DNA from: Pusillimonas sp. TS35
Lineage (GTDB): Bacteria > Pseudomonadota > Gammaproteobacteria > Burkholderiales > Burkholderiaceae_B
DNA: 64,000 bases
Assembly: GCF_009857885.1 (NCBI RefSeq)
Contig: NZ_WWER01000001.1
Location: 372,001-436,000, forward strand
Direction: 5' to 3'
Part shown: in pieces, positions 35,525-47,567 of the stretch
Position numbering within the stretch: the first letter of the stretch is position 1
Layout: every line of letters starts with the position of its first letter
Position numbers and translations under genes: made by a program
The notes under the pieces: generated by a model
Database searches by the model: none
Seen by the model: only the letters and a program-made list of their open reading frames with translations
Told to the model about the DNA's origin: nothing

Positions 35525-38371
35525 TCAGTCGCCGATGACCAGATTCCAAAGTTCAGTGACCGCGGCGCGTTCCGCTGCAAGCTGCGCGGCAGGTAGCCGG
35601 GCTTTCTCGGCCCCCTGCAATCGCAAGGCATGCTGATGCTTGCGCAACGCGCGGTAAGCGTCGGCCACCCTGGCGGCAAGGTCTTGCGGGATCAGGTTTG
35701 CCTTGCCCGCCAAGCCTAGCAAGGCAATATTGCCCAGGTTGTCCAGCAGTTCTGGATGCTGTCGTGCATGGCTGAGCACCAGGTACTGCGTGATGAACTC
35801 TACATCCACCATGCCGCCGCGATCATGCTTCAGATCGAATTCGGGGCTGGGGTTGGGGTGGCCCGCACTGATACGTTCGCGCATGGTGCGGACATCTGCC
35901 CGCAGTGTGTCAGGGTCGCGTGGCCGCAATAGTATCTCGCGCCTGATCCGCTCGAAGCGTTCGCCGATGGCTGGATCGCCCGCTACGTAGCGGGCTCGCG
36001 TGATCGCCTGGTGCTCCCAGGGCCAGGCATGGTGCAACTGGTACTGTTCAAAAGCGTCCAGTGAAACAGCCAGCAGGCCGGCGTCGCCGTCAGGGCGCAG
36101 CCGCAAGTCTATCTCGTACAGGCGGCCAGACGATGTCATGGTGGACAGCCACGACGACGTGCGCCGGCCCAGCTTGGCGTACAGCTCGCCAGCCTCATCG
36201 CTGTTCGGATCCTGGTACAGGAAGACCAGATCCAGGTCGGAGGCGTAGCCGATTTCCTTGCCACCCAGCTTGCCGTAGGCGATGATGGCAAAATGCGGTG
36301 GAGCAAGCGTGGCACCGCCGTGGTGGCCGCGGGGTTGTATCAGTGGCCAGACGCGGTGGATCGTTTCGCTCAGCAACATGTCCGCGAGTGCCGAAAGCTG
36401 ATCGGCCAGGCGCTCCACCGTCAGCACACCCTCCAGGTCTTGGGCCAGCAACTGGAAGCTGATCTGGTGCTGAAAGTCGCGCATCAGGTTCATCTGCTGT
36501 TCGACGTCTGGCTGTCCGTTGGCCAGCACGCAGGCATCCAGTTCGGCGCGCAACTGCGCAGCCAGCGACGTGAAATCGGGTGTGGCCATCAATGATTGCC
36601 ATTCGATCAGGCTGTCCAGCAGGATGGGATGGCGCAGCAGATACTGCGCAGCCCAGGGGCTGGCGCCTACCATGCGCGCCACGCGGGCGAGCGTGTCGGG
36701 GTATTCTGCCAGCAGCGCGAGGTAGGCGCTGCGCTGGGCAATCTGTTCCACCAAATCAAGCAGGCGAGTGGTAGTGACAGCGGGCTGGTCGGTGCCGGCA
36801 GACGCACGAACAATGGCGGGCAGCAGGTCTTCCAGGCGCTGGCGGCTGCTGGCCGAGAGGCTGCGCACGCGATGGCTGTCTAGCAACGCATGCACGCGCT
36901 GGCCGATGGCGGCCGCTTCTTCGCCATATACCTGGCTGAGCAGCGCGGGCAAGTCCGCTTCCTGGCGATCGCCGTCTGCCGTGCCTGCTGCCGTGCCGCC
37001 TCGGCCCGGTTTCCGAGCGACGCTGCCATTGCCGACGCTGTCATTCCTGCCGTCGCTGCTGTCGTCGCCACCCATGCCTGCAATGCGGAAGGCATTGCGG
37101 AAGGTTTGCGACACAAACGCGCGATGCGCCGCAAGTGTTTCATCGAATTGCGTGGTCGGCATGCCCATGGCTTGGGCCAGACCCTCGCATTGTGCGGGAT
37201 CGCGCGGAAGCAAATGCGTTTGTTCATCTTCGCGGTACTGCAGCATATGCTCGACGCGCCGCAAGAATGTATAGGCCGCGCTCAAGCCTTGGGCCACTTC
37301 ATTGGCCAGCACGCCAGCCTTGACCTGCCTGTGCATGGCATCGAGCAGGCCGCTTTGCTGGAGTGATGGTGTGCGCCCGCCGCGGATCAGTTGGTTCAAT
37401 TGGACCACGAACTCGATTTCGCGGATGCCGCCATCACCCAGCTTGATGTTGTGAACGGCATCGATGCCGTTGCGGGCTGATGCGCGCCTGGCCCAGTCCT
37501 GGCGTATGCGTTCCCGCAGCCCCCGCAATGCCGCCAAGGCATTGAAATCAAAATATTTACGATAAACAAAGGGCCGACGCAGCCGTTCAAACTGCTCCTG
37601 CTGAGCACGGGAATCGCTGCCTGGAAAGGCACTGCAGGGAATAACGCGGGCCTTGAGCCACGCATAGCGCTCCCATTCGCGCCCCTGTGCCACAAGATAG
37701 TTCTCGAGTGCATCCAGGCTCCAGGCCAACGGGCCTGCGTCGCCGTCGGGGCGCAGGCGCAGATCGCTGCGGAACACCTGCCCGTGCTCGTCGGGCTCGG
37801 ACAACACCGGCATCATGCGCTGCGTGACGCGGCCATAGAATTCGTGGTGGCTGATGGCGCGGCGCCCGTTGGTTTCACCTTCTTCGCCATATAGCATGAC
37901 CAGATCGATATCGGATGATACATTGAGCTCGCAACCACCCAGTTTGCCCATGCCAATAATCAGCATCTCTTGCGGCAGCCCTGTGGCTGGATCCATCGGC
38001 ATGCCATGTGTCTGCGCCACCCCTGCGGCGACGCTTTTATAGGCTTGCGCCACGGCAAGATCGGCCAACGTCGACATTGCCGTGACCACCTCCCCGAGGG
38101 GCGCCGCTCCGTTGATATCGCGGACCATTAGCGTAAAAAACACGCGCTCGCGCAGTTGGCGCAGCACGCGCCGCACATCGTCCACAGCCAGAGTGGTGTC
38201 GCGGGCGCCTTCGCCGGCCAACTCCGCGAACCATGCCTGCAGTGTTTCGTTTGTCACCGCGTGGCGGGCCGCCTCGCCCAGCCATTGTCCGAAGGATTCG
38301 CTCGCGGTCAGCTTTCTGCGCAATGCGCCGGACCAGCGCAGTGCGCTCTCTAATATAATGGGCTCAGACAT
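35525..38371 (-). CDS. glnE: Bifunctional glutamine synthetase adenylyltransferase/adenylyl-removing enzyme
   Basis: Adds and removes AMP on glutamine synthetase under control of PII. The 948-residue protein has two nucleotidyltransferase domains. The first shows [16 protein letters not shown] near residue 160; the second, with [14 protein letters not shown], lies near residue 700. Each is followed by a helical regulatory region. Length matches the family. A Ser/Asp/Gly-rich, low-complexity stretch occurs at about residues 435-470 in the linker. It is divergent from the yhdP-like gene. Confidence 0.95.
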   Translation of the reverse strand: MSEPIILESALRWSGALRRKLTASESFGQWLGEAARHAVTNETLQAWFAELAGEGARDTTLAVDDVRRVLRQLRERVFFTLMVRDINGAAPLGEVVTAMSTLADLAVAQAYKSVAAGVAQTHGMPMDPATGLPQEMLIIGMGKLGGCELNVSSDIDLVMLYGEEGETNGRRAISHHEFYGRVTQRMMPVLSEPDEHGQVFRSDLRLRPDGDAGPLAWSLDALENYLVAQGREWERYAWLKARVIPCSAFPGSDSRAQQEQFERLRRPFVYRKYFDFNALAALRGLRERIRQDWARRASARNGIDAVHNIKLGDGGIREIEFVVQLNQLIRGGRTPSLQQSGLLDAMHRQVKAGVLANEVAQGLSAAYTFLRRVEHMLQYREDEQTHLLPRDPAQCEGLAQAMGMPTTQFDETLAAHRAFVSQTFRNAFRIAGMGGDDSSDGRNDSVGNGSVARKPGRGGTAAGTADGDRQEADLPALLSQVYGEEAAAIGQRVHALLDSHRVRSLSASSRQRLEDLLPAIVRASAGTDQPAVTTTRLLDLVEQIAQRSAYLALLAEYPDTLARVARMVGASPWAAQYLLRHPILLDSLIEWQSLMATPDFTSLAAQLRAELDACVLANGQPDVEQQMNLMRDFQHQISFQLLAQDLEGVLTVERLADQLSALADMLLSETIHRVWPLIQPRGHHGGATLAPPHFAIIAYGKLGGKEIGYASDLDLVFLYQDPNSDEAGELYAKLGRRTSSWLSTMTSSGRLYEIDLRLRPDGDAGLLAVSLDAFEQYQLHHAWPWEHQAITRARYVAGDPAIGERFERIRREILLRPRDPDTLRADVRTMRERISAGHPNPSPEFDLKHDRGGMVDVEFITQYLVLSHARQHPELLDNLGNIALLGLAGKANLIPQDLAARVADAYRALRKHQHALRLQGAEKARLPAAQLAAERAAVTELWNLVIGD

Positions 38372-38448
38372 AGTAATACCGGAAGGTGCGGGCTCAAGAC
38401 TTTCGGACGATACTGCAAATCCTGCCTCACTGGCTATTGAACAGATAA

Positions 38449-41400
38449 GTGTTGCGCAAATCCGGCCTCCTTCTTAACGTGCTTGGCGCTCTTGCCCTGG
38501 CAGTTTATCTGCTTGTATGTGCGCTGGTGCTGGCCGGTCGATACTGGATCCTGCCTAATATCGATACTTGGCGTCCACAGATCACCGCCTATTTATCAGA
38601 GCGCTACGGCTTGCATATTCGTGCCGCCCGTATCACTGCCGACTGGAAAGGCCTGAATCCAACCATCGTACTCACCGGCGTGTCGCTTTCAAGTACCGGC
38701 AATGTTTCAAGTACCGGCAGTGCACCGCAGGCGGGTGTGCTGCGTGTGCCCCGCATTCGTGCCACGCTCGCATGGCGCAGTGTACTGGCGCGTTCACCCG
38801 TGTTCGCGAATCTGGACGCCGCTGGCATCCAGCTTGACCTCGGCCGCGACGAGCAAGGCCATTTTCATGCCTTTGGCATGTCGTTCGGCCCTGACGCCTC
38901 GCCCACCTCCGATATGCTGCCGGCGCTTCTGGGCTGGCTGTCGCAGCAGGACCGCATCGTACTGAGCGAAGCCACGCTGCGCTGGACGGACGCTTTGCGC
39001 GCCGCGCCGCGCCTGGATCTGCATGGCGTCACGCTTGCATTGGCCAGGCATGGCGGCCAGCGCAGCTTTTCGCTCGATGCTTCGCTGCCTTCGCAGCTAG
39101 GCTCTACGGTCACTATACGCGGCGTACTGCAGCATGTCGGCAACGCACCCGGCGCGCCCAGCGAGGCCGCCTCGGCCATGCCAGCCTTGGGTTTTCCTGG
39201 CGAGTTTACGGTCGATGGCGATATTTACGCACGCATAGCGGGCTTGCGGCCCGAGGCCTTGGCGCCATGGATCGATCTGCCGCGTACGCTCAGTACCGAA
39301 CACACGACACTGCAATTGCGTGCGGGCGTATCGCGGGGCCAAGTCAAAACATTGACGACAGATGTCACCCTGCAGGGAAGTAACTGGCATCCTGGCCGAG
39401 GTGTGCAAGTGGCGGCGCAGGCCTTGCGGCTCTATCTCGATGGGCCCATCGAAGGGTATAGGCAGGTATTTCGGCCCTGGCAGGCAGTGGAGGATGTCAA
39501 CCCTGGTCGCGCGCCCAACCGCAAGACGCCGCATTTGGCGTATAGCCTGCAGGGAACCGGGCTTTTCATGCAGGCCGATTTCCAGTTTGGCCATCCGATC
39601 AGGCTCGGCAGGGTAAGTGCCAGCGGCGAACTGGTGCGTCCGCCCGATGGTCCTTTGCGTGTCACCTATCAGCAAGCCATGGTCGCCAATGCCGACATCC
39701 AGGCAACTGTGCATGGCAGCTGGACACAGGGTGGAGAGGGTATGGCTGGAATCATCGATCTTGCCGGGCAAGCCCGGCGCGCCAGCCTCTCCGCGATCGT
39801 ACGCTATCTACCCGAACGAGTGGACGAAGATGCGCGAGCGTGGATGGTGCATGGGCTGCTGGCGGGAGAGCTGGAAGATGCCGATATCCTGTTGCGGGGT
39901 GATTTGCTGCATTTTCCGTTCGCCGAGCAACCGCAGGCCGGCGACTTCAAGGTGTCGGGGCGCTATCAGGGCGGGGTGATCGATTATCTGCCGCCGCATG
40001 ACGGCACGAAGGGCTGGCCTCGTCTTGAGGCCATGCGCGGTACCGCCTCGCTGCATCGCGCCGACCTTCGCCTTACCGCCACCGAAGCGGTCGTGCGTCC
40101 GGCGGCTGGCGCGGCCATCGCGCTGCGCGATGTTCAGGCCCGCATTCCTAATATAGAGCATGAGCCCATTCTTACGGTAAAGGGCAATACCATTGCGTCG
40201 GCATCAGCTTATCTTGCGCTCATGAAGTATTCGCCGCTGGGTGGGTTGCTGGACGACTCTTTCAATGACACCTCGGCAACAGGCGAGTGGCGAGTGCCGT
40301 TATCGCTGATGATTCCGCTCACGCGCGGGGAAGACACCGAAGTGGACGGCGCTATTCATTTCGATGGCAATGCGGTGCGACTGCTGCCCGATATGCCAGT
40401 CCTTTCCGATATACGCGGCACGCTCAATTTCTCTCATCGGTCCGTTCAGGCCGATAATCTCGCCGGCCGCTTTCTTGGCGGCAAGATGGCCATTTCCGGC
40501 GAGATTGGTGCGCAAGGGAAGGGCTTGCGCATGGAAGGCGTTATCGGCACACGGGCGCTGGCCCAGTACGGCAACGCTAAAGTGCTTACCCGATTACAGG
40601 GTGTGATCCCATACAGTGCCGTATTACGTCGAGGGCCGGATAAAAGTCATGCACTCACGATTTCATCATCCTTGAAGGGGTTGATGGTCGATCTGCCTCA
40701 GCCCTTGGGCAAGAGCGCCGATACAGCCATGCCCCTAAAGGCTGTTTGGCGTCGCGAGCCCCAGGAAAACAGCCGTCTGCTGTCTGTTGAGATCGGCAGC
40801 CACACTCACGCGCTGATGCGCAGAGACCAACGGGAACGCGGGCCGATCTTCGCAGCGGTCTCCATCGGCGTCAACCAGGCGCCGCGGCTGCCTGCAACAG
40901 GTTTGCATATTGATGCTCAACTTCCCGAAGCATCGCTGGACGTCTGGCACCAGGTGCGTCGCGACATCGAAACGCCCTTGCGGGCGACGCCAGTACGCAG
41001 CTCCGCGAACGTGCAAAGCGTAGATGGCACCGCAGCGGACGGGCATGCACTTTTCCCGCCCTTGTCGCGCCTGCGTCTGCAGAGCAAGCACGCTACTTTC
41101 CACGACTTGGCCCTTGATCAGGTCACGCTTACTGCCCAGCAATCCAATCCAGGTGTATGGCGCGTGGATGTCAGCTCTACCCAAACGGCTGGGGCAGTGC
41201 AGTGGCGGGAGGTGGGAAATCGTATCGAAGGCCCCGTCAATGCCCGCTTCAACCGCATGGCGATTGGCACGTCGTCGGAGAAACCGGCTGACGATGGAAG
41301 CAATAGCGATGACGCCATCCGCTTGCTGGACGGCGATGAGCCCCTGGATATTCCCGCCATCGATCTGCATATCCAGGATCTCAAGCTTTATGGCCACCAT

Positions 41401-42213
41401 GCAGGCTCGCTATCGCTGCGCGGCGTGAACCAATCGCATGGCCGATTGTGGCGGCTTGACGCCCTGCATCTCGGAACCGGTGATGGCGAGCTGAATGGCT
41501 CGGGCCTGTGGCGCTTGTCCGGCCCGCAGCGGGGGCTGACCATCAAGGCAACTGCCCGGTTCAAGAACCTGGGCAACTATCTCGAGCATGCCGGGTTCAC
41601 CGGCCTGGTTGTCGGCGGCTCGGGTACGGTCGGCGGGGAGTTCGAATGGCGCAACATGCCATGGGCGTTCAGCCGCAGTGATCTGAACGGCAAGGTCGAG
41701 GTTGATCTCGCCAAGGGGCGCTTCAGTAGTATCAACTCAAAATCCGCACGATTGCTCGAATTATTGTCGCTGCAATCGGTCAATCGGTTGGCGCGCGGCC
41801 AGGCCAACCCCGCAAGCCTGGGGCGGGACGGGTTCCCCTTCGACAATCTGCGCGGTAATCTTTCCATTGGCGGCGGCATGGTGACTACGCGCGACTACCG
41901 CGTCAATGGGCCCGCGGGTACGATCGTGCTCGAAGGCAGTGCCAATATCGTCGACGAAACTCTGGATATGCAAGCCGCTGTCGTTCCCAATCTCGACATC
42001 AGCGGTGCAGCGATTGCCGCTGGCATCGCCATCAATCCTATTGTTGGCGTGGGGGCGTTTCTCACTCAGTTGCTGCTGCAGACGCCATTGGCAAAAGCCA
42101 TGGCCGTGCAGTACCACATCACCGGCCCGTGGTCCGCGCCCGTCATCAACGAACTTGCCGTTCCTGAAAAACAACCGCCCTCCGCACCTCGGGCGCCTGC
42201 GCTGAACAACTGA
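38449..42213 (+). CDS. yhdP: YhdP family AsmA-like envelope protein
   Basis: Very long inner-membrane-anchored periplasmic protein of the AsmA-like group; in E. coli YhdP takes part in phospholipid transport to the outer membrane. The 1254-residue protein has one N-terminal helix (about 8-30), the DUF3971-type repeats and the C-terminal AsmA-like domain with VVVGGSG-type beta segments and [10 protein letters not shown]. Start is GTG 38449 (TTG 38452 possible). An 18-bp tandem duplication at 38687-38722 encodes a repeated SSTGN/SSTGS. Confidence 0.88.
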   Translation: MLRKSGLLLNVLGALALAVYLLVCALVLAGRYWILPNIDTWRPQITAYLSERYGLHIRAARITADWKGLNPTIVLTGVSLSSTGNVSSTGSAPQAGVLRVPRIRATLAWRSVLARSPVFANLDAAGIQLDLGRDEQGHFHAFGMSFGPDASPTSDMLPALLGWLSQQDRIVLSEATLRWTDALRAAPRLDLHGVTLALARHGGQRSFSLDASLPSQLGSTVTIRGVLQHVGNAPGAPSEAASAMPALGFPGEFTVDGDIYARIAGLRPEALAPWIDLPRTLSTEHTTLQLRAGVSRGQVKTLTTDVTLQGSNWHPGRGVQVAAQALRLYLDGPIEGYRQVFRPWQAVEDVNPGRAPNRKTPHLAYSLQGTGLFMQADFQFGHPIRLGRVSASGELVRPPDGPLRVTYQQAMVANADIQATVHGSWTQGGEGMAGIIDLAGQARRASLSAIVRYLPERVDEDARAWMVHGLLAGELEDADILLRGDLLHFPFAEQPQAGDFKVSGRYQGGVIDYLPPHDGTKGWPRLEAMRGTASLHRADLRLTATEAVVRPAAGAAIALRDVQARIPNIEHEPILTVKGNTIASASAYLALMKYSPLGGLLDDSFNDTSATGEWRVPLSLMIPLTRGEDTEVDGAIHFDGNAVRLLPDMPVLSDIRGTLNFSHRSVQADNLAGRFLGGKMAISGEIGAQGKGLRMEGVIGTRALAQYGNAKVLTRLQGVIPYSAVLRRGPDKSHALTISSSLKGLMVDLPQPLGKSADTAMPLKAVWRREPQENSRLLSVEIGSHTHALMRRDQRERGPIFAAVSIGVNQAPRLPATGLHIDAQLPEASLDVWHQVRRDIETPLRATPVRSSANVQSVDGTAADGHALFPPLSRLRLQSKHATFHDLALDQVTLTAQQSNPGVWRVDVSSTQTAGAVQWREVGNRIEGPVNARFNRMAIGTSSEKPADDGSNSDDAIRLLDGDEPLDIPAIDLHIQDLKLYGHHAGSLSLRGVNQSHGRLWRLDALHLGTGDGELNGSGLWRLSGPQRGLTIKATARFKNLGNYLEHAGFTGLVVGGSGTVGGEFEWRNMPWAFSRSDLNGKVEVDLAKGRFSSINSKSARLLELLSLQSVNRLARGQANPASLGRDGFPFDNLRGNLSIGGGMVTTRDYRVNGPAGTIVLEGSANIVDETLDMQAAVVPNLDISGAAIAAGIAINPIVGVGAFLTQLLLQTPLAKAMAVQYHITGPWSAPVINELAVPEKQPPSAPRAPALNN

Positions 42214-42257
42214 CGATCAGGTCACCAGTGCACGGGCGCATACCATACGCCGCACCA

Positions 42258-42284
42258 TAAAAAAGGCCCTTCCGAGGAAGGGCC
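42258..42284 (-). terminator. Intrinsic terminator of gdhA
   Basis: GGCCCTTCC (42265-42273) and GGAAGGGCC (42276-42284) form a 9-bp stem. On the minus strand it is followed by six T residues. It stands between convergent yhdP and gdhA and mainly serves gdhA. Confidence 0.82.
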
Positions 42285-42330
42285 CTTACGTCAGCAAGCC
42301 TGGGGCCTGGACACCGGCGGGTAGCCTGTG

Positions 42331-43677
42331 TCAGTAGAGGCCTTGCTGCAGCATGGCGTCGGCAACCTTTACGAAACCAGCGATGTTTGCGCCGTTTACG
42401 TAGTTGATGCTGCCGTCGGCATTGCGGCCATAATTAACGCAATTCTCGTGGATATTGCGCATGATCGCATGCAGCTTCGTATCGACCTGCTCACGCGTCC
42501 AGCTCAGGCGTTGGGCATTCTGGCTCATTTCGAGGCCCGACACCGCGACACCGCCTGCATTTGAGGCTTTGCCTGGCGCATACAGAATGCCCGCATGCAG
42601 GAAGGCATCTACCGCATCCAGGCTGGTGGGCATATTGGCGCCTTCGGCTACGCAGCGCACGCCATTGGCAAGCAGCGTACGTGCATCTTCAAGCTCGAGC
42701 TCGTTCTGGGTGGCGCAGGGCAGCGCGACATCGACCGGTACGTGCCAGGGGCGTTTGCCAGCTTCGTAATTCAACCCAAGGCGCTTGGCATAGGTTTCCA
42801 CACGACCACGTTCTTCGTTTTTGACGCGACACAGTTCGGCCAGTTTTTCGGTCGTGAAGCCAGCCGGATCAATCGCCACGCCGTGGGAGTCGGAGACCGT
42901 CACCACTTTGGCACCCAACTGCATGCATTTTTCGATGGCATATTGCGCCACGTTGCCGGATCCGGATACAGACACGGTGAGGCCTTCGATGGACTGGCCG
43001 GCCTGCTTGAGCATTTCTTCCGCAAAGTACACCGCACCATAGCCTGTGGCTTCTGGGCGGATGAGGCTGCCGCCGAACGTCAGGCCTTTACCCGTGAATA
43101 CTGAAGCGGCCGAATTGGACAACTTCTTCATCATGCCGGCCATATAGCCGACTTCACGCGCACCCACGCCGATATCGCCCGCCGGTACGTCGGTGTCCGG
43201 GCCGAGGTGGCGGTATAGTTCAATCATCAACGCCTGGCAGAAGCGCATGACCTCACCATCGGATTTTCCTTTGGGGTCGAAGTCGGAACCGCCTTTGCCG
43301 CCGCCCATGGGCAGTGTCGTCAATGCGTTCTTAAACGTTTGCTCGAAGGCCAGAAACTTGAGGATAGAAAGATTGACGGAGGGATGAAAGCGCATGCCGC
43401 CCTTGAAGGGGCCGATGGCTGAGTTGTGCTGAATGCGAAATCCGCGGTTGATTCGGGTTTGGCCCTGGTCGTCGACCCAACTGATGCGGAACTGGATGGC
43501 GCGCTCCGGTTCTACCAGCCGCTCCAGTATGCCCTGGGTCGCATAACGCGGATTTTGCTCAATGAACGGCCACAAACTAGTCATCACTTCTTTGACCGCT
43601 TGCATGAATTCCGGCTGATGCGGATCACGCGCGCGTACCTGGTCTAGGAATTGATCGAGTGTTGGAAGTTTCATCAA
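42331..43677 (-). CDS. gdhA: NADP-specific glutamate dehydrogenase
   Basis: Assimilates ammonium by reductive amination of 2-oxoglutarate. The 448-residue hexameric-type enzyme shows the catalytic Lys region PMGGGKGGSDFDPKGKSD, the substrate segment AGDIGVGAREVGYM and the nucleotide fold VSVSGSGNVAQYA. Length is typical of bacterial NADP-type GDH. It is followed by a strong terminator and lies 35 bases downstream of rho, so some readthrough from rho is possible. Confidence 0.95.
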   Translation of the reverse strand: MMKLPTLDQFLDQVRARDPHQPEFMQAVKEVMTSLWPFIEQNPRYATQGILERLVEPERAIQFRISWVDDQGQTRINRGFRIQHNSAIGPFKGGMRFHPSVNLSILKFLAFEQTFKNALTTLPMGGGKGGSDFDPKGKSDGEVMRFCQALMIELYRHLGPDTDVPAGDIGVGAREVGYMAGMMKKLSNSAASVFTGKGLTFGGSLIRPEATGYGAVYFAEEMLKQAGQSIEGLTVSVSGSGNVAQYAIEKCMQLGAKVVTVSDSHGVAIDPAGFTTEKLAELCRVKNEERGRVETYAKRLGLNYEAGKRPWHVPVDVALPCATQNELELEDARTLLANGVRCVAEGANMPTSLDAVDAFLHAGILYAPGKASNAGGVAVSGLEMSQNAQRLSWTREQVDTKLHAIMRNIHENCVNYGRNADGSINYVNGANIAGFVKVADAMLQQGLY

Positions 43678-43712
43678 GGCTGCTCTAAAGGGGTTTAAAG
43701 GAAAGTGGTTAA

Positions 43713-44969
43713 TTACTTCTTCATCATGTCGAAGAACTCGGCATTGGTCTTGGTGGCGCGGATCTTGTCCAGGATGAATTCCATGGATTCGATCTCGTCC
43801 ATGTCGTGGATGAACTTGCGTAGCACCCAGACTTTCTGGAGCAGGTCCGGCTTGATGAGCAGCTCTTCACGGCGCGTACCCGATTTGTTCAGATTGATGG
43901 CCGGGTACACGCGTTTTTCAGCCAGGCGGCGCTCCAGGTGCACTTCGGAGTTACCGGTGCCTTTGAATTCCTCATAGATCACTTCGTCCATCCGGCTGCC
44001 AGTTTCAACCAGGGCTGTACCGATGATGGTGAGCGACCCGCCTTCTTCCAGATTGCGCGCCGCGCCGAAGAAGCGCTTGGGCCGCTGCAGCGCATTGGCA
44101 TCGACACCGCCTGTGAGGACCTTGCCCGACGCGGGCACGACGGTGTTGTAGGCGCGCGCCAGTCGGGTGATAGAGTCGAGCAGGATGACCACGTCTTTTT
44201 TGAGCTCGACCAGGCGCTTGGCCTTTTCGATCACCATTTCGGCGACCTGCACGTGGCGGGTGGCCGGCTCGTCGAAGGTGGACGCCACGACCTCCCCGCG
44301 CACCGTGCGCTGCATTTCGGTAACTTCTTCGGGGCGTTCATCCACCAGCAGCACGATCATGACTGCGTCGGGATAGTTGGTGGTGATGGCATGGGCAATG
44401 TGCTGCATCATCACCGTCTTGCCTGACTTGGGGCTGGCGACGATCAACGCGCGCTGGCCCTTGCCAAGCGGCGCGAAGATGTCGAGGATCCGGCCAGTGA
44501 TATTTTCTTCGCTCTTGATATTGCGTTCGAGCGTCATGACCTCGTCGGGGTGCAGCGGCGTGAGGTTTTCGAACATGATGCGATGCTTGATCGCCTCGGG
44601 CTGCATGCCGTTTACTTTGTCGACCTTGACCAGCGCGAAATACCGCTCCCCGTCCTTGGGCGTGCGTACCTCGCCTTCGATCGAATCGCCCGTGTGCAGG
44701 TTGAAACGGCGGATTTGCGACGGCGAGATGTAAATGTCGTCTGTGCTGGCCAGATACGACGTTTCAGGCGAACGCAGGAAGCCGAAGCCGTCAGGCAGCA
44801 CCTCGAGCACGCCGTCGCCGAAGATCTGCTCGCCTTGCTTGGCGCGCTTTTTCATGATGGCGAACATCAGCTCTTGCTTGCGCAGGCGGCTGGCGTTATC
44901 GATGTCCAACTCGGCGGCCATTTCCAGCAGCTTGGAAACGTGCTGTGCTTTTAATTCGTTGAGGTGCAT
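43713..44969 (-). CDS. rho: Transcription termination factor Rho
   Basis: Hexameric RNA helicase for factor-dependent termination. The 418-residue protein begins with the Rho N-terminal helical domain ([19 protein letters not shown]), then the cold-shock RNA-binding fold (GFGFLRSPE). The RecA-type motor has Walker A SPKSGKT and Walker [10 protein letters not shown], plus the Q-loop and R-loop regions. Full length. It lies 84 bases after trxA, the same order as in E. coli. Confidence 0.97.
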   Translation of the reverse strand: MHLNELKAQHVSKLLEMAAELDIDNASRLRKQELMFAIMKKRAKQGEQIFGDGVLEVLPDGFGFLRSPETSYLASTDDIYISPSQIRRFNLHTGDSIEGEVRTPKDGERYFALVKVDKVNGMQPEAIKHRIMFENLTPLHPDEVMTLERNIKSEENITGRILDIFAPLGKGQRALIVASPKSGKTVMMQHIAHAITTNYPDAVMIVLLVDERPEEVTEMQRTVRGEVVASTFDEPATRHVQVAEMVIEKAKRLVELKKDVVILLDSITRLARAYNTVVPASGKVLTGGVDANALQRPKRFFGAARNLEEGGSLTIIGTALVETGSRMDEVIYEEFKGTGNSEVHLERRLAEKRVYPAINLNKSGTRREELLIKPDLLQKVWVLRKFIHDMDEIESMEFILDKIRATKTNAEFFDMMKK

Positions 44970-45053
44970 GGGGAGAAGAAGGGGGAGGGGGTATTTGCAA
45001 GGGGGTGGCGAGCCCAGACCGGGCTCGCGCGCGAAACAGCAGTACAGGTGTGG

Positions 45054-45380
45054 TTACAGGGATTCGTCCAGGAAGGCGGCCAGTTGCGACTTGGAGAGCG
45101 CGCCTACTTTGGTTGCGGCAGCCTTGCCGCCCTTGAACAGCATCAAGGTGGGGATACCGCGGATGCCGAACTTGGCGGCAGTATCCGGGTTCTCGTCGAC
45201 ATTGACCTTGGCGATGATAACACGACCGGCATACTGCTTGGCCGCATCGTCAAGCAAAGGCGCGATCATTTTGCATGGGCCACACCATTCAGCCCAGTAA
45301 TCGACCAGCACGGGCAGGTCGGAATTCAGCACATCGGCCTCGAACGAGGCGTCGCTCACGTGTTTGATGGAGTCGCTCAT
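45054..45380 (-). CDS. trxA: Thioredoxin 1
   Basis: General protein-disulfide reductase of the cytoplasm. The 108-residue protein has WCGPC with C33 and C36, the buried Asp in LVDYWAEW and the cis-Pro loop [10 protein letters not shown] start at ATG 45380; a longer frame would add a run of phenylalanines and lacks homology. The promoter is at 45415-45444 on the minus strand. It probably continues into rho. Confidence 0.95.
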   Translation of the reverse strand: MSDSIKHVSDASFEADVLNSDLPVLVDYWAEWCGPCKMIAPLLDDAAKQYAGRVIIAKVNVDENPDTAAKFGIRGIPTLMLFKGGKAAATKVGALSKSQLAAFLDESL

Positions 45381-45414
45381 GATAAAAAAGAAAAAGAATT
45401 GGACGTATGGAGAG

Positions 45415-45444
45415 ACTATACGGGACAGCGCCACAGTCGCACAA
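45415..45444 (-). promoter_or_regulatory. Sigma-70 promoter of trxA
   Basis: On the minus strand TTGTGC (45444-45439) and TATAGT (45420-45415) are spaced by 18 bases, giving a leader of about 30 bases before the trxA start. Confidence 0.6.
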
Positions 45445-45589
45445 TGCGATGGGCCGATTCCGGCCGCTTGGGTGCCTGCCCGCCAGCGGTATGTTGCAGT
45501 ATTTCGACAAGCATACCACCTGAGGCGGCCGGGCGCGGTTCGCGGAGTCCGTAAAATAACGTATTCACCTGATCTGAATTGGGAAGAAA

Positions 45590-47551
45590 TTGGCTATACC
45601 ACGTTACGACGAAGCATCGATAAAGGTACTCAAGGGGCTGGAGCCGGTCCGTCAGCGGCCCGGCATGTATACCCGCACAGACAACCCGCTGCACATTTTG
45701 CAGGAGGTCATCGACAACGCCGCCGATGAGGCACTCGCAGGCTTCGGCAGTGAAATCGGCGTCACATTGCACACCGACGGCAGCATTTCCGTGCAGGATG
45801 ACGGGCGCGGCATTCCTGTGGGGCTGCATCCCGAAGAAAACGCGCCAGTGGTGGAGATCGTCTTCACGCGTCTTCATGCCGGCGGCAAGTTCGACAAGAA
45901 GCAGGGCGGCGCTTATGCGTTCTCGGGTGGTTTGCACGGTGTCGGGGTTTCGGTCACCAACGCCCTGTCCACCCGCCTGCAGGTGCGCGTGTGGCGTGAT
46001 GGCGCCGTGCATGACCTCGAATTCGCCAACGGTGAGGTCAAGCGGCCTCTACACCAGGTTGACACCGCGCCGCGCCGCAAAACCGGCACACTGGTGCGTA
46101 TTTGGCCCGATCCCAAGTATTTTGACAGCGCCGCCATTCCGTTGGCCGAGCTCATTCACGCCCTGCGCAGCAAGGCGGTGCTGCTCAGCGGCATCAAGGT
46201 GACACTCACCACCGAGAAATCCGGCGAGGTGCGCGCGTGGCAGTATGACAACGGCCTGCGCGGCTACCTCGAAGCCTCGCTGGAAGGCGTCGAAAAAGTC
46301 ATCCCTGTTTTCGAAGGCCGCCAGTATGCGGGCGACGATGATGAAACGTTTGCCGAAGGCGAAGGGGCGCATTGGGTGGTGGCCTGGACTGCCGAAGGCC
46401 AAGTCCTGCGCGAATCCTATGTCAACCTTATATCCACCACGGCGGGCGGCACGCACGAGGCGGGCCTGCGTGACGGCCTGTTCAATGCCGTCAAGGCATT
46501 CGCCGAACTGCATGCGCTCATCCCCAAGGGCGTAAAGCTGCTCGCCGACGACGTCTTCGCCCGCGCCAGCTTCGTGCTGTCGGCCAAGGTGCTCGACCCG
46601 CAGTTCCAGGGCCAGATCAAAGAAAAACTCAACAGCCGCGACGCCGTGCGCCTGGTCAGTGGCTATGTCAAGAACGCGCTGGAGCTGTGGCTGCATGCCA
46701 ATGTCGAATACGGCCGCAAGCTGGCCGAGATCGCCATCCGCCAGGCCCAGGCCCGTGCCCGGTCGGCCCAGAAGGTTGAGAAACGCAAGAGTTCGGGTGT
46801 GGCGGTGCTTCCGGGCAAGCTTACTGACTGCGAGTCATCCGACATCTCGCAAACCGAGATCTTCCTGGTCGAAGGCGATTCGGCGGGCGGTTCGGCCAAG
46901 ATGGGCCGCGACAAGGAATTCCAGGCCATTTTGCCGCTGCGCGGCAAGGTGCTCAATTCCTGGGAGGTCGAACGCGACCGTCTGTTCGCCAATAATGAAA
47001 TCCACGATATTTCCGTGGCTATCGGTGTCGATCCGCACGGCCCCGCCGACAATCCCGATCTTTCGGGCCTGCGCTACGGCCGCATCTGCATACTTTCCGA
47101 CGCGGACGTCGATGGTTCGCACATTCAGGTGCTGCTGCTAACGCTGTTCTTCCGCCATTTCCCTCGTCTGGTCGAAGCGGGGCATGTCTATGTGGCACGC
47201 CCGCCGCTGTTTCGTGTCGATGTGCCAGCCTCTGGCAAGCGCCCCGCCCGGAAGGTTTACTGCCTGGATCAAGCCGAGCTTGAGATCGTGCAGGACAAAC
47301 TGCGCACTGAAGGTGTGCGCGAGTCAGCCTGGAGCATTAGCCGGTTCAAGGGCTTGGGCGAAATGAGCGCCGAACAACTCTGGGATACCACCATGAATCC
47401 CGACACGCGGCGTTTATTGCCGGTCGCTTATGGCGAGCCTGGTGTTGAGGCCACTGTGCGCATGTTCGACATGCTGATGGGCAAGGGCGAATCAGCGCAG
47501 CGGCGCCACTGGCTCGAAGAAAAAGGCAACCTTGCCGACGTCGACATCTGA
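45590..47551 (+). CDS. parE: DNA topoisomerase IV subunit B
   Basis: ATPase subunit of topoisomerase IV, which decatenates daughter chromosomes. The 653-residue protein shows the GHKL ATPase motifs ([33 protein letters not shown]) and the TOPRIM motifs ([10 protein letters not shown] and DADVDGSHI). The absence of the long insert seen in many gammaproteobacterial GyrB proteins, and its position just before parC, favour ParE. The start is TTG 45590, preceded by GGGAAG, so translation may be moderate. Confidence 0.93.
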   Translation: MAIPRYDEASIKVLKGLEPVRQRPGMYTRTDNPLHILQEVIDNAADEALAGFGSEIGVTLHTDGSISVQDDGRGIPVGLHPEENAPVVEIVFTRLHAGGKFDKKQGGAYAFSGGLHGVGVSVTNALSTRLQVRVWRDGAVHDLEFANGEVKRPLHQVDTAPRRKTGTLVRIWPDPKYFDSAAIPLAELIHALRSKAVLLSGIKVTLTTEKSGEVRAWQYDNGLRGYLEASLEGVEKVIPVFEGRQYAGDDDETFAEGEGAHWVVAWTAEGQVLRESYVNLISTTAGGTHEAGLRDGLFNAVKAFAELHALIPKGVKLLADDVFARASFVLSAKVLDPQFQGQIKEKLNSRDAVRLVSGYVKNALELWLHANVEYGRKLAEIAIRQAQARARSAQKVEKRKSSGVAVLPGKLTDCESSDISQTEIFLVEGDSAGGSAKMGRDKEFQAILPLRGKVLNSWEVERDRLFANNEIHDISVAIGVDPHGPADNPDLSGLRYGRICILSDADVDGSHIQVLLLTLFFRHFPRLVEAGHVYVARPPLFRVDVPASGKRPARKVYCLDQAELEIVQDKLRTEGVRESAWSISRFKGLGEMSAEQLWDTTMNPDTRRLLPVAYGEPGVEATVRMFDMLMGKGESAQRRHWLEEKGNLADVDI

Positions 47552-47567
47552 TTTCCGGAGATAACGA

